From Fistulifera solaris (Eukaryota > Bacillariophyta > Bacillariophyceae > Naviculales > Stauroneidaceae), in contig AP026147.1 of assembly GCA_030295235.1 (NCBI GenBank), forward strand, positions 124,001 to 188,000: a stretch of DNA of 64,000 bases, in the 5' to 3' direction. Position 1 is the stretch's first letter; every line of letters starts with the position of its first letter. The translations under genes were made by a program, and so were the position numbers. The notes below the pieces were generated by a model. It was not told where the DNA came from. It searched no databases and worked only from the letters and a program-made list of their open reading frames with translations. Of the stretch, positions 1 through 10,907 are shown piece by piece.

Positions 1-341
1 ACGAATTGAGCTTTTGTATACCTGCAATGCACCGAAACAGACACTGAGGTAAGTAAATGCTACATAAGCAACAAAAAGAAGGCCCGCGAGCTTCAAATGG
101 ACCCCGAATCAATATCTCCATGGTGACTTACCTCTCAACAGCGCTTTCTGCGAGCGATAACAAAAATATACTGTATCCAAACATTCTGTATCGTATATCT
201 CGTATCATACATAGAGTGTAGGCACGTAAGTGTCAGTACGAAAGCTACATACGCAAGTCTTGGTACTCAAAATCACGTACAAAATTCTACAGCGTCAATA
301 CATTTTTCACACAATCTTTGCTTTGAAACGCAAATCACACC
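1..341 (+). promoter_or_regulatory. 5' flank of CDC20 copy A
   Basis: This stretch matches, with small indels, the 400-nt intergenic regions upstream of the other two CDC20 copies (12171-12573 and the reverse complement of 19630-20029). Shared blocks include the string around CCATGGTGACTTACCT, the CTGTATCGTAT string and the AT-rich stretch just before the start codon. In the other units this region is a head-to-head promoter shared with an unknown gene. That partner would lie left of the window edge. Confidence 0.7.
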
Positions 342-1960
342 ATGGTGTCTTCTTGCTCTCAAATCAACGCTTTTTCCTCTGATATGCTTTCGCATCATCA
401 CCAATCGACTCCTGATCGTCCCGGTTATCGTGAAATGGCGCAGACTGCCGCGCCTCTCACTCCTCGTACGATCAAAACTCCAGTTCCTCGCATGCGCTCG
501 AGTGCTCATCATCGTCGTCGTTTGTTGACGCCTCAAAGTGGCTTTCGTGAAGATCTGGATCGCTTCATTCCGTCTCGTGGTCGCATGAACATCGACTTGT
601 GTCGTCGAAAGTTGAATTCTGTCTCGAAACCTCGTGAATCGTCAAGTAATTCTTCCTCCGGTCCTCCTTCCGCAGCTCGTTCGACAAAGCTCGCTTACGA
701 GAAGCATTTGCTGAGTACGTTATGCAATGTTTCTGCGAATGATCTTGATGATGAACTGCAATTGAAGTCTATCTTCCAGTACGGTAATGTTTCGTCTTCC
801 GAGATGCACAATCGTCGTCCTATCGTTGCTGCGGACCCTTTCGCGATGGACTTCTTGCGGTCCTCCACGTTGTTAACGGCGGAGAAGGTCAGCGCAACTC
901 CCGCTCGTGTTATCCATTGTCGTCCTGAGGTTGTCCTTGATGCACCGGATATTGTGAATAACTTTTACGCTCATCCGCTCAGCTGGAGCAAGGATAATGT
1001 TCTCGCAATAGCGCTCGGGTCGGTCGTTTACCTCATGAACGTGTCTACCGAAGCAGTGCACGAGCTGGTCGATTTGAAAACGGTGTCTCACAGCCGAAGT
1101 GAGACTTCAAACCACGTTCGGGCAGTGAAGTGGTGCACAGTGAAAGGATTGACACACTACCTAGCTGTGGGAACCGACTCGAGTTCGATTGTACGACACC
1201 ATTTGCAAGAAGGAAGTTCATACTTCTCTCAGAGTTGGAGGAGGTACGGTTCACGCGCTTTCCTGGAATGATGCTATGCAATGGTTGACAGTCGGCGACC
1301 ATACGGGAAAGATTGTGAGCCTTGATTGGCGTAGCCGTTCGATGACAGGAATGACTCGACGCGGACCACCGTCATCGTCAATGTCGTCTTCAGTATGCAA
1401 CCTTGCATGGAATCCTGCAGGCACAAGTCTCAGCGAGTGGACGAGGCGATAACACAGTTCACCTGTGGGATGCTTCTATGATGAGGAGTCTCCAAGTAGG
1501 CGGCGCTCCCCGTCTTGTATTGGAATCGCACACGGCGGCTGTCAAGGGACTGGCTTGGTGTCCCTATCGTAGTGACGTACTTGCCAGTGGGGGCGGAACC
1601 GCAGATCGTTGCATCAAGCTGTGGGATACCTGCTCAGGACGTATGATACACAGTGCCTGTGCTGGAAATCAAGTATCCTCGTTGATCTGGGGCCAGCACC
1701 ACCAGGAGCTTTATTCCGGTCACGGCTTCACGGACAACGAAGTCGTGGTCTGGAGCTACCCTAAGATGCAACGCATTCAGACGTTGTCGTATCACAAAGA
1801 TCGCATCTTGTCAATGGAGTTGAGCCCCGATGGCAACCGGTTGGCATCGATAGGCGCCGATGAGAATTTGTGCCTCTGGAAAATTGATGCCGCTTCACCT
1901 CGTCCTCGTACAGCCGTGTCAGCCTCCCCATCCTTCGGTCCTCAATTCACCATCCGCTGA
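342..1960 (+). pseudogene. CDC20: CDC20-like APC/C activator, copy A, broken by two indels
   Basis: CDC20/Fizzy activates the anaphase-promoting complex and presents substrates through a WD40 propeller. The N-terminus carries a C-box (DRFIPSR), followed by the family's LDAP entry into the propeller and WD40 repeats with WD dipeptides such as HLWDAS and KLWDT. It ends in the Ile-Arg tail used to bind the APC/C. Against copy C there is a net 2-base loss near 1180 (GGC replaced by A) and a 1-base gain near 1430 (an A inside a CTCGCG context). With both undone the length is exactly 540 codons, as in copy C. Neither lesion sits in a homopolymer, so a real pseudogene is plausible. The 5' half resembles copy B and the 3' half resembles copy C. 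Confidence 0.85.
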
Positions 1961-2442
1961 AAGAAGTGTCTATCGTTCATTACGATTTGTTGACGTTTGC
2001 ATATTATGTGCTAGTTATTGTCATTCAAACTCCACTCACACTCAATCGCCATCCAGAAAAGTAGTCTCTAGATTTTACTCCGTATTAATCATCATTGTTT
2101 TGTCTCGAATTGATTTTGGTGTTTCATTAGATGATGGTAGACTACAATTAGATAAAGCACAACGCAGTTACCGCATTGTCTACTATACGAGGATTCGCTT
2201 GTGGCCCGGCAACTCAAGCAATAAGAGAACTAAAATAACCACTCACACCTTGTCTTCTCAGCTTACGTGGCATTCGTCTTCGACCGCACATCATTGACAG
2301 CATCATTGCTAACCTGATAATCGATAAATTCATTCTCAAAGATTCTCCATACATCTTTTTAGTGTTAACGCAATGTGCAATTTACATTTATGAAACATTT
2401 CGCCTCATGTTTCGTCTTAGTGCTCAGAAGACATCGAGCAAT
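1961..2442. other. Convergent intergenic region
   Basis: 482 nt between the 3' ends of CDC20 copy A and the Zn2Cys6 gene. It is AT-rich. I see no conserved ORF, RNA gene or repeat in it. Confidence 0.6.
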
Positions 2443-4811
2443 CTAATTTTGAATGAGACTGCTAATCATTCCGAGCAATGCATCATCATCTAGATCGAAT
2501 TCTGCCCCGATATTGTCGATATCGGTGTCAAGCTCTCCCATCTCGATCGCCTGGGCCTCATGTTGCAACTCAATTTCCATTCTTTTGGTCGCGTCTCTTG
2601 CCCTCTCGGCCGCCACACAAGGGCTACATGCCATTAGAACAAAACCTTGACATCCTCGGCAAGCACACAAGAGAGTCTCACCCAAGTCAACAATAGGTGC
2701 AGAGGCGTCTGTACTGGTTAGATTAGGCCGAGGAATTCCATGGCACCGGAGCTTTACTGGCAACTTTCGTCGATGAATCGTAAGTAATTTACGGATGGCG
2801 ATAAAGGTATCCAACACTTCCTCAAACATAGCAACTTCCATGTCTTCTACTTGGCCCGACTGTTTCATGGCATGCATCGCGTTCAGTAGGTGGCACAGTA
2901 AAATGGTTGCGTTCGTTACCATGTGATACGTGGGACCGGCATGGTGTAACAAGAACGGGTTCGCAACAGCCGTGTTGCAAACAGAAAGTAAACTTTGAAT
3001 TTGGCTGTCGGTAAAACCAGTACCTCCATCTTCGTCGCTGTTTTCCAAGAAAGCATCCATTGCCGAAATTACCATCTGATGCCCCTCACTATGATGCCGC
3101 CCTCTCGTAGATGACTCTTGCTGCTGCATCAAGGTGTACGCAGAAAGAACCATGTTACGGCTGCAAAGTTCATTCTCGTGATGCATGACGGCGGTGGCTG
3201 TCGGGGTGAGGATCGTCGCTTGTGGAATCATGTTGTCCGACTGAGTACCTTCAGATTTCATCATCTGGGCGAAGCGACTATTGGCTTGATCACAACAAGA
3301 ACGAACAGCGCACGCTAAAGCATCTAAAGAACGCGCATGAGGCGGTGCCTCATTGTTAAGATAAACCGGTGGGGCTCCTTGAATCCAGTTTTTGTTCTTG
3401 GGATCAGATACGACGGCTGGTACACTAGTCTTTGTGTTGTATTTCATTTCAATTGGGTTCACCATCCCGTTGCTAGCACATCCAGAAGGCGGAGGCAAGG
3501 TGCGGTCCACATCCGGTACCTTTGATTCATTGCCGTTATAAATCATGTACGCCCAGGCATCTAAATAGGAGATGGCAGATGTCAAAGTTGCTGTTCTGCT
3601 GCTATTCTGTGACGCATCGCCAAGCGTCAGAAAAACTATAACGAATTGCGCACAGTTAAACTCAGTATCAAGCACAACTTACCTCCAGCTTCCCCAAGTA
3701 CGTCATGCAAACCCGACGGTACTTAAAGTAACGAGCCATATCCCCACGACACGCCCGAAAGACTCCCAAAAGGAAGTACGCTTTCGACACCTCCAACATG
3801 ATAGGTGTTTGAACAGGTTCTTTCACAGACTCGCGCAAACAGTGTACCACCGCATTGCATAATTCCATGGCTAGACTAATCTCGTTGTGCACCATGGCCC
3901 CCAAGGCGATTTCGGCAAAGCGCGCCGCTGACAAGGCGGCCAAGTGAGTGCCCGGGATCATGCGAGGCGTCATTCCGGGTATATTCAAGCGCAAGCAGTA
4001 CTCTTCATCGGTCGGTGTTGGAGGCAAACGAAAGAGTTCATCAATGGATAGTTTGAAGTAAGAGAACAAACGCGATCCATCTGGATCGTTCCGATCCAAC
4101 AAATGCGTGTGATCGCTCACGGTGCGAGGAACTCCACCCGGTGCACTCGGAACATCTTCCATCTTCATTCGGCGCGCCGATCGTTCGCTAACTTCCGAAG
4201 TGTCCATCATGTGCGGTTGCTGTTGTTGCTGTTGATGATGCTGCAACGACATCTGCTGCTGTTGTAAAGGCAATTGCTGCTGGAGCTGCATTTGTCTCAT
4301 CAGATTGAACTGATTTAAGATATTGCCATCCAAACCACCCGTGAAGGACGACATGATCGGTTGCTGCTGTTGCGATATGAGGTCTGTATTCCAATCAAAG
4401 TTGCTGCCACCGGTCATGTTGACGTTGTTGTGATGCCCACCGTTCACATCGTTCAAAGAACGTGCTTGAGAAGGAGTACGCCCGGGGACCGGGCCTCGAC
4501 GTTTCGCCGGAGAATAGACGCATTCAAACGCAGCGTCGGGTACACCTTCGACACTATTCAGTGTTTGAATCGCAAGAAAAAGGAAACCGTGAGAATAAGG
4601 AGATAACATTTCGTGTCAAAAGCGGGAAAGATACGCTTCTCAACATGATTCACAATGGCTGTATTTACCTCGTGACTTTGTACTTTTTCATATACTTCGC
4701 CACACAATTCCCACAGGGACGTTTTCCGTCGCATTTCGTTTTACGCGATCGACAGCGATCACAACTCGCGCATAGCTTTTCATCATCTTGCTGCTTGTTA
4801 AGATCGTCCAT
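2443..4811 (-). CDS. Zn2Cys6 (fungal-type) transcription factor, three exons
   Basis: Predicted exons are 4811-4669, 4553-3683 and 3606-2443, giving 725 residues in phase throughout (introns 4554-4668 and 3607-3682). Exon 1 encodes CDRCRSRKTKCDGKRPCGNC, the first five cysteines of a GAL4-type binuclear zinc cluster (C-x2-C-x6-C-x5-C-x2-C). The sixth cysteine is at the start of exon 2 in ECVYSPAKRRGP, a typical Zn2Cys6 ending. The cluster is followed by polyglutamine tracts, a feature of activation domains, and then a long alpha-helical region without a domain I can name. The basic residues between cysteines 2 and 3 fit DNA contact. Zinc-cluster factors are abundant in fungi and sparse in stramenopiles. 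The target genes cannot be inferred here. The linker between cysteines 5 and 6 is longer than in GAL4, so the exon 1/2 junction deserves cDNA support. Confidence 0.82.
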
Positions 4812-5544
4812 GATTCTCAACAATAAGCTTTTGTATCTGTGATTCCTTGTAGCTTCGTATCAGAAGCACGCTTCGACTCTTTAAAGGGATCCAACCACAG
4901 CAATGCTTGCATATAGATCGTTCCGATGCACGTCAATCGTTTGCTGAAACGTACTTTGGTTTGGAATATTCAATATTCAAAATCAAAATAGCGGAGTAAA
5001 TAAAACACCGCAGCAACACTCGTATCCTTGTGACCGGAAAAAGACTGCGAAGGCCATCGATGCTTTTGCCTCTTGCTTCGTCGTGGAAGCGCGTTCCGCG
5101 TTTCCTGCTCGTAGTACTCTATCTATTACAGTGGTAGTGTCGGACTGGCGACGAACAATCAGCGAAAATGAGTTCCGTTTCCGTTTGAAGGTCAACGAAC
5201 AATTTGCAGTACTCTCACAACCATACCCGAAGGATAGTTTCTGTAGTTTCGTTCGTCTTTGTTGCTACTATCCACTGAAAGTTATCTCTTAGTTACAAAT
5301 CGTCTTATGACGTCAAATGACTCGTTGTACTCTCTTTATGACAGTAATGAATTGAGAGGGGGAGTTCTTTTCCCATCACAAGACTTTCGCACTTTTTCGA
5401 CTTCACAAAATTTGTCTGTTGCAACGACGACAAGCAACTTGGCCACCAAAAACGCCGGACTGCTTCTATAAGCGCCCCCTGACCACATAAATGAACCATG
5501 AGTGCGTGAAAAGGCATTTCACCGTCATTCATGCAACATTTAAC
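4812..5544. promoter_or_regulatory. Divergent intergenic region with a CRE palindrome
   Basis: 733 nt between the start of the zinc-cluster factor and the start of the silaffin-like gene. A perfect TGACGTCA palindrome, the core of bZIP/CRE sites, is at 5308-5315, about 230 nt upstream of the silaffin-like start. No convincing ORF is present. Confidence 0.5.
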
Positions 5545-7684
5545 ATGAGATCGCGCCATTGGCTATCTCGCTTGTCGTTCGCCGTACTCTTGGTTCGATC
5601 GACGCGAGCGCAATCCGAAAATGCGACCTGTGTTTGTTCTCCGCGCGTCTACGATATCACGCTCGATTTTTCCAGAACATGCAACGACAATAGTGGATAC
5701 GGCACTGGAGTTCAAGAGACGCGATGTAATATTGTGCCTTTGATGATCCGAGTGACACCGATTTGGTCCCCGAACTGGTCACTCTGATTGATGTGTCGGA
5801 ACTGGGACAGAATTTACAATCTGTGGTAGGTTCACAGCGGCTGACTGGGAAATATGAAAATGGAGCTACCATTACAATATCTTCGGTGAGCGACAAGCAG
5901 GATGACTTGGACATGAACGATCTACCGAAGGCATTTCAGATGAGCATGATCGGTGTGAATGCGAACGGAGGCACTATCGTTTTTTCTGCACTTATTATTT
6001 ACACTGGCAGTTGTGATGATTATCCAGTGCTTCTCTTTGGTACATCGAATGGGTGGGCCTTGCTGGTAAGTACCTGGAATGTTTTGATTTTGGCTTCAAA
6101 AGCACTATTCGCCCTCACGTCACCACATTCAACGCTTTTTAAAAGACGGAGCAAGTGGGCCCTCATGCCGATCTTTGTCCCGCAGCAGACAGTACAGGTT
6201 CGTCGTCACCAGCACCCTCCATTGCTTTGACGTTGCCGCCAGTCTCGGACGCAACCGGCATCCCTACAGTAGCACCGATCGGCAGCCCGTCAGAGACAAC
6301 ATTAACGCCATCGATCGCACCAGCTGTATCAAGAACACCCATTGGAGCTCCGAGTTCTTCCACACCCGTCCCAGATAGTCCCACGCCTATGCCCGTAACG
6401 TCGATGACTTCAGCTCCTACCACTCTAGCGGGTACGTCAATACCAAGCCCACTGTCACAGGAAACGCCAGCTCCTACCACCACATTGGGCACCTTGATTC
6501 CCACGCAGTTGTCACAAGAGACGCCAGCTCCGACCGCCACATCGGGAACGTCGATCCCAACACAGATGTCTCAGAAGACAGCAACTCCTACCACTATAAC
6601 GGGCACTTTGGTGCCTAGCCAACTTTCACAAACAACAAGTAGACCTACGATGGCACGGACACAGATCCCAACAATGGCTCCGGTCAAGGAATCGACGCCG
6701 GGAAAAAAGAAAATGGTATGTACGCATATCAAAAAAGACAGACAAAGCAAGAAAAGCAAGAAAGTCAGCAAGAAAGACAGCAAGAGTGGTAAGGGCGGTA
6801 AAGGCAGTGAAATGAGCGACCACGTTAGCGAGAGCGGTAAAGGAAGTCAAAGTAGCAGTAGCAGTAGCAAGAGCGGCAAAAAAGGCAAAAAGAAAAGAAA
6901 CAAACGGAAAAGGAAGAAAAAGAGCAAAACAAGTGAAATCGAGTGGGGAAATATTTGGTCGAAAAGCGGCAAACGTCGATTACTGAATGAGATGGAGAAA
7001 CGTGAAATTTACTTTCGAGTTCACGGCGATGTATTTCGAGATCGAGTGGTGGATATTTCTACAAACAACTCTACTTCGCTGACTCCTCCAGGCGTCCTCG
7101 AGGAAAAAGAATATGTTGCAATCTACAAAGAAGTCTTCAAAGACGTGGAATGTTATGAGATTGATGTCGAGTCGGATGGATTACCCCCAGCTTTTTCTCC
7201 AGGCGCAGAGATGCCCAGCCCGAAGAAACCCAACTTGTCTTCCAACGCTCCTGTATCACTTTCTCCTATTGCTGCACCGCTACCGACCCTCAATTCGTCT
7301 TCTAGCGCCGCTCCCGCTATCGGGTCTACTGCAGCCCCAACTTTAGCCGTCATGACGACTCCTTCCGCGAGTCCAACCAATGTGACCGACTCTTTCGATA
7401 ATCTCGTGTTAGAGCGCGCCAACATGACGTTGGAGGATCGTTCCAGTATGGTCAACACTACGGGGACCGCAGCGCCTCAGCGTCACCGCACAATACTGAT
7501 TCATGCATGGGTTATCTTGGCTACGTTTGTGGGTGGAACCCTTTTGATGAGTGGGTTACTGATACGATGGTACGGTCCCCGGAAGCCCATGTGGCATATA
7601 CGGATACCGAGTACAGCGAGCGGTAGTGGCAAAGACGAGAGTGTCGAAAGTCGATTGACCGATGACAAACGAATGGGGGTGTAG
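5545..7684 (+). CDS. Secreted/membrane Lys-Ser-rich silaffin-like protein
   Basis: Exons 5545-6065 and 6146-7684 (80-nt intron) encode about 686 residues. The start was chosen because MRSRHWLSRLSFAVLLVRS followed by TRAQ is a clear signal peptide. Next comes a Cys-containing extracellular domain with a C-V-C start. Then there is a Pro/Thr/Ser stretch with about four imperfect repeats of the type GTxIPTQLSQETPAPT. A highly basic block follows (about nt 6720-6990), full of Lys-Ser and Lys-x-x-Lys patterns, for example KDSKSGKGGK. A single transmembrane helix lies near the end (AWVILATFVGGTLLMSGLLI) with a short cytoplasmic tail. Silaffin-type proteins of diatoms use such modified Lys/Ser clusters in silica formation, so a role at the silica deposition vesicle or cell surface is inferred. 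The reading frame needs one extra T at 5739-5741 (T3 read for T4). Confidence 0.7.
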
Positions 7685-7825
7685 ATAGTAGAGGGTATAA
7701 TATAAACAAATAATTAAAGTCATCATTATTAGCAATTGTTTGTTAAAGGACATTTTGCTGCACTGTAATCACGTTTTTAAAAGATCAAGCGAATAAATCA
7801 TTCTTCTCTTTTGCTTCTTTTGGAG

Positions 7826-8722
7826 TTAAAAGATAACCCAGTTGTCCTTGTTGTAGCCGGCTTGCTCCAACGCGGGCAAGCAAGCAAATTTGATCATGGG
7901 TGCTGGACCACACAGGAAGAATTGAGTCTGTGATTTGTTGGTATCCTCAGCAAATACCAAATGCTGTTCTACCATTTCGGGTGTAATAAATCCGGTACTG
8001 TACTTCCACCCCTGTGCCGGTGGACGATCCAACGTATACCACAACGAAAAGTGTTGTGGGAATTGCTGTTGCAAATGCTCCAATTCCTGTCGTACCAAAA
8101 TATCATCTTCCGTTTGATTCGCGTAAATCAGTTTGACTTTCAACGATGGTGTTGGATCAGCAAAAATGGCATGCAAAAGTTGCAGCATGGGAGTAATTCC
8201 CGTCCCTCCGGCCATCATGCCGACATATTGACACGTTCGCTGTTCGAGTGGTTTTCCCAACGGCTTGACGGAGAATTGTCCGGCAGACAACCACTCAATA
8301 TGACCTTTCGGTCCTTTCATGGCAATGGTATCTCCGATCTGCAATGCATCCAAATGCTGCGACAAGGCCCCTCCCGTGGGAAATTTTGGGGGTGCCGGTG
8401 GATAGACTTTGACCACGAGAGAAAATTCACCGGGCACCGATTGTTGCGTCGGCGTATAACTGCGTTGGACCCAGGTTGCGTCGGCTTGTTGAAAGCGCAA
8501 GGCGACGTGTTGGCCGACGGGCAATCCGAGGACAGCATCGGGTCGAGGCAAAGCAAATGTAAAGCGACGTGTATCATGCGATAAAACTTCTTTGCGAATC
8601 AAAGGAACATGTACGAAATCGTCGAGTGGTAATATCTTGGAGGGTCGCCGGACGAGTTGATAGAGATAGACGGAGCTGAGAAGAATGGTTATCGCCACAA
8701 GAATTCCAATCCATGCGGGCAT
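7826..8722 (-). CDS. CYB5R: NADH-cytochrome b5 reductase
   Basis: A 298-residue flavoprotein that passes electrons from NADH to cytochrome b5 for lipid desaturation and related reactions. It starts at the Met before an N-terminal membrane anchor (WIGILVAITILLSSVYLYQL). The FAD-binding motif RSYTP and the GGALSQHL segment come next. The nucleotide-binding motifs GGTGITPM and CGPAPMI follow, and the protein ends in the family's aromatic C-terminus (WVIF). Length and motif order match the roughly 300-residue CYB5R family. The upstream in-frame extension to 9007 lacks family features and was not used. It is divergent from the plastid acyltransferase, another lipid gene, with 517 nt between the starts. 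Confidence 0.93.
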   Translation of the reverse strand: MPAWIGILVAITILLSSVYLYQLVRRPSKILPLDDFVHVPLIRKEVLSHDTRRFTFALPRPDAVLGLPVGQHVALRFQQADATWVQRSYTPTQQSVPGEFSLVVKVYPPAPPKFPTGGALSQHLDALQIGDTIAMKGPKGHIEWLSAGQFSVKPLGKPLEQRTCQYVGMMAGGTGITPMLQLLHAIFADPTPSLKVKLIYANQTEDDILVRQELEHLQQQFPQHFSLWYTLDRPPAQGWKYSTGFITPEMVEQHLVFAEDTNKSQTQFFLCGPAPMIKFACLPALEQAGYNKDNWVIF

Positions 8723-9239
8723 TTTTGTGATAGAATCGATTCGTATAGCGCGCGATAGAAGACAATGTGGCAATTTGCAGCAACTTGATAAAATAGTGAG
8801 AAATGAGCTTGACGTCTCGAAATACTCTCGATCTCCACGCGACGACACTTTTCTTGTCAAGATTTTGCCGATGAAAATGAGGGCAAAAGTGGGACGAATG
8901 ACGTTCGGTCTTCCGACAAACTGACAGACGAATGGTACAGACAGACGTACGGACGTGATTACGTACTTTTGTCTTAGTACTCTTTGATCCATACAGAACA
9001 CAGACACGACATCAACCGCGACACATCGTCCTTTTTTTTGCTTACGTCGTTCGAATGATGGCGTTCATCGACCTTTTTTTTCTTCTTCGTCGTCTTCATT
9101 TTTGTTTTTCTCCTTTCCTTCTATTTTCATTGCGGAGAACAATTTGAAGTTTAAAAACATTAAATTATAGACTAGACAATCTACTTGTCAACGACAGTAT
9201 TCATTCTTTCGCAATAATTTACCCAATAATCTATAAAAA
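8723..9239. promoter_or_regulatory. Divergent promoter region, CYB5R / plastid GPAT
   Basis: 517 nt between two divergent lipid-metabolism genes. It contains T-rich runs around 9030-9120 and an AT-rich stretch just before the GPAT start. I identified no specific site. Confidence 0.4.
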
Positions 9240-10463
9240 ATGACTGCCATTCGCTTCTTGGTCGTCGTCATGACATTCCTATTCCCTTCCGCCTATGCTT
9301 GGGTTCCCTCACGCATGACCACCACTTCCTACCGCATGGCTTCCGTCGAAGAGGATATTTCTACTACTACTAAAACAGCAGAAGAAACATTACTCCCCGA
9401 ATTCGCTCAAGCGCTCGAAATGGCACAAACGAAATTGCTGCAAAGCATTTCTCCCGAAATGAAGACTAAACTATCGTCTTCTTCGATGCTCCCCTTATTG
9501 CAACACTTCTTGCAAGAATACATGACGGCCAGTCAAAAGGCTTTTCTCGATGGACAAACCGAAGTGTGTCATCCGCAACAAGTCGTACAACGCATTTTGA
9601 CCGCCATTCAATACGGCTTTCAGTTTGGGATGGGTCCCAACAAGTACCAATTCGATGTGTCGCATACGGCCTTGCGGGGTACGGAAGAGGGGAATACGGT
9701 AGATTATTACGCATTCGGCTGTGATTTCTTCCGGCCCGTCATGAATTTGAAAAAATCGCAAGTGTTGGGCAAAGACAATCTACAACAAGCCATGGAGCAA
9801 TTGCAACGCGGAGAAAATGTCGTCTTGCTGGCGAATCATCAATCGGAAGCGGATCCACAAGTCGTGTCGGTGTGTTTGGAATTGGCCGGATATGCCCAAC
9901 AAGCGGCCGACATGGTCTATGTGGCGGGACACAAGGTCACGACCGATGCTTTGGCCATTCCCTTTTCCATGGGACGCAATCTCATTTGCATTCATTCCAA
10001 GAAACACATCAATGCCGATGCGGAAACAAAGCCATTGAAACAGAAACAAAACTTGAAAGCCATGAGTGCCATGCTCAAATCCTTCAAGGAAGGAGGAACT
10101 CTGTTATGGGTAGCTCCGTCGGGAGGCCGGGATCGTCGGGACACGGCGACCGGAGCAGTGCCGTGCGCGCCCTTTGATAGTAAAACCATTGATATGTTCC
10201 GCCTCATGGGCAACAAATCGGGTGTACCCACACATTACTATACCTTGGCCATGGTGTCGTACGATTTGTGTCCGCCACCGGATTACGTCGAAGCCGGTAC
10301 GGGGGAACAGCGCAATGTGCGCTATGTGCCCGTCGGCATTCATATGGGGCAAGAACTCGAAAGTGTCGGTGGATTGGAGTCTCGGAAAGACTTTTGTGCG
10401 CATGCCTACGAGCAATGTGTGGCCGATTACGAAACGTTGTTGCAGGCCATGCAAGAAGATTGA
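9240..10463 (+). CDS. Plastid glycerol-3-phosphate acyltransferase (soluble, ATS1-like)
   Basis: A 407-residue protein that transfers an acyl group to sn-1 of glycerol-3-phosphate, the first step of plastid glycerolipid synthesis. The acyltransferase catalytic block appears as NHQSEADP (about residues 199-206), the plant-type variant of NHx4D. The later conserved block WVAPSGGRDRR is also present. The N-terminus is a signal peptide (RFLVVVMTFLFPSAYA) followed by Trp, matching the bipartite plastid-targeting pattern. The N-terminal helical domain and overall length fit the soluble chloroplast GPAT family, not the membrane GPATs. The single-exon frame is intact. Confidence 0.92.
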   Translation: MTAIRFLVVVMTFLFPSAYAWVPSRMTTTSYRMASVEEDISTTTKTAEETLLPEFAQALEMAQTKLLQSISPEMKTKLSSSSMLPLLQHFLQEYMTASQKAFLDGQTEVCHPQQVVQRILTAIQYGFQFGMGPNKYQFDVSHTALRGTEEGNTVDYYAFGCDFFRPVMNLKKSQVLGKDNLQQAMEQLQRGENVVLLANHQSEADPQVVSVCLELAGYAQQAADMVYVAGHKVTTDALAIPFSMGRNLICIHSKKHINADAETKPLKQKQNLKAMSAMLKSFKEGGTLLWVAPSGGRDRRDTATGAVPCAPFDSKTIDMFRLMGNKSGVPTHYYTLAMVSYDLCPPPDYVEAGTGEQRNVRYVPVGIHMGQELESVGGLESRKDFCAHAYEQCVADYETLLQAMQED

Positions 10464-10907
10464 GTTTGTCGTTCGTATACATACAGAATAAAAGAAGAAT
10501 AAGTAATTACTGAATTGAATACATTTAACATATTAGTCAATACGATCAGGTGTCATTGGGCAACGTTGCGCAGTCTTGTTCGGGTTGACCGACACTAGTA
10601 GTCTACTCCGTGCGTAACACCTCTAGAATCAGTAACTTAAAAGGAAGATATGATGTACGAAAAACACACTTTACTTTATTTGCTAGGGAGATGGTAAAAG
10701 AAAGGAGCAAGACAGTACGAAATTGACACTAGGCGGGATAAAAGTGGAACAAATTGTTAATGTGACGACGACGGAAAACGATTCAAACTGCGACGGAACG
10801 TGGAAGTCAACGACAAACGAAACCCAGTCTCAACGTGCAATACGGAAAGAGATCGAAAGAGAGAGATAAGGGGACCGACAACTAGCACAGATCGAAAGAT
10901 CGCAAAA
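10464..10907. other. Intergenic region
   Basis: 444 nt between convergent gene ends (GPAT and the unknown partner gene of unit B). No feature was recognised. Confidence 0.5.

Noticed and set aside
5731-5761. A 31-nt GT-AG segment that would fix the silaffin-like frame as an intron
   Set aside because: Too short for introns here (58 nt minimum seen). A single missing T explains the frame equally well.
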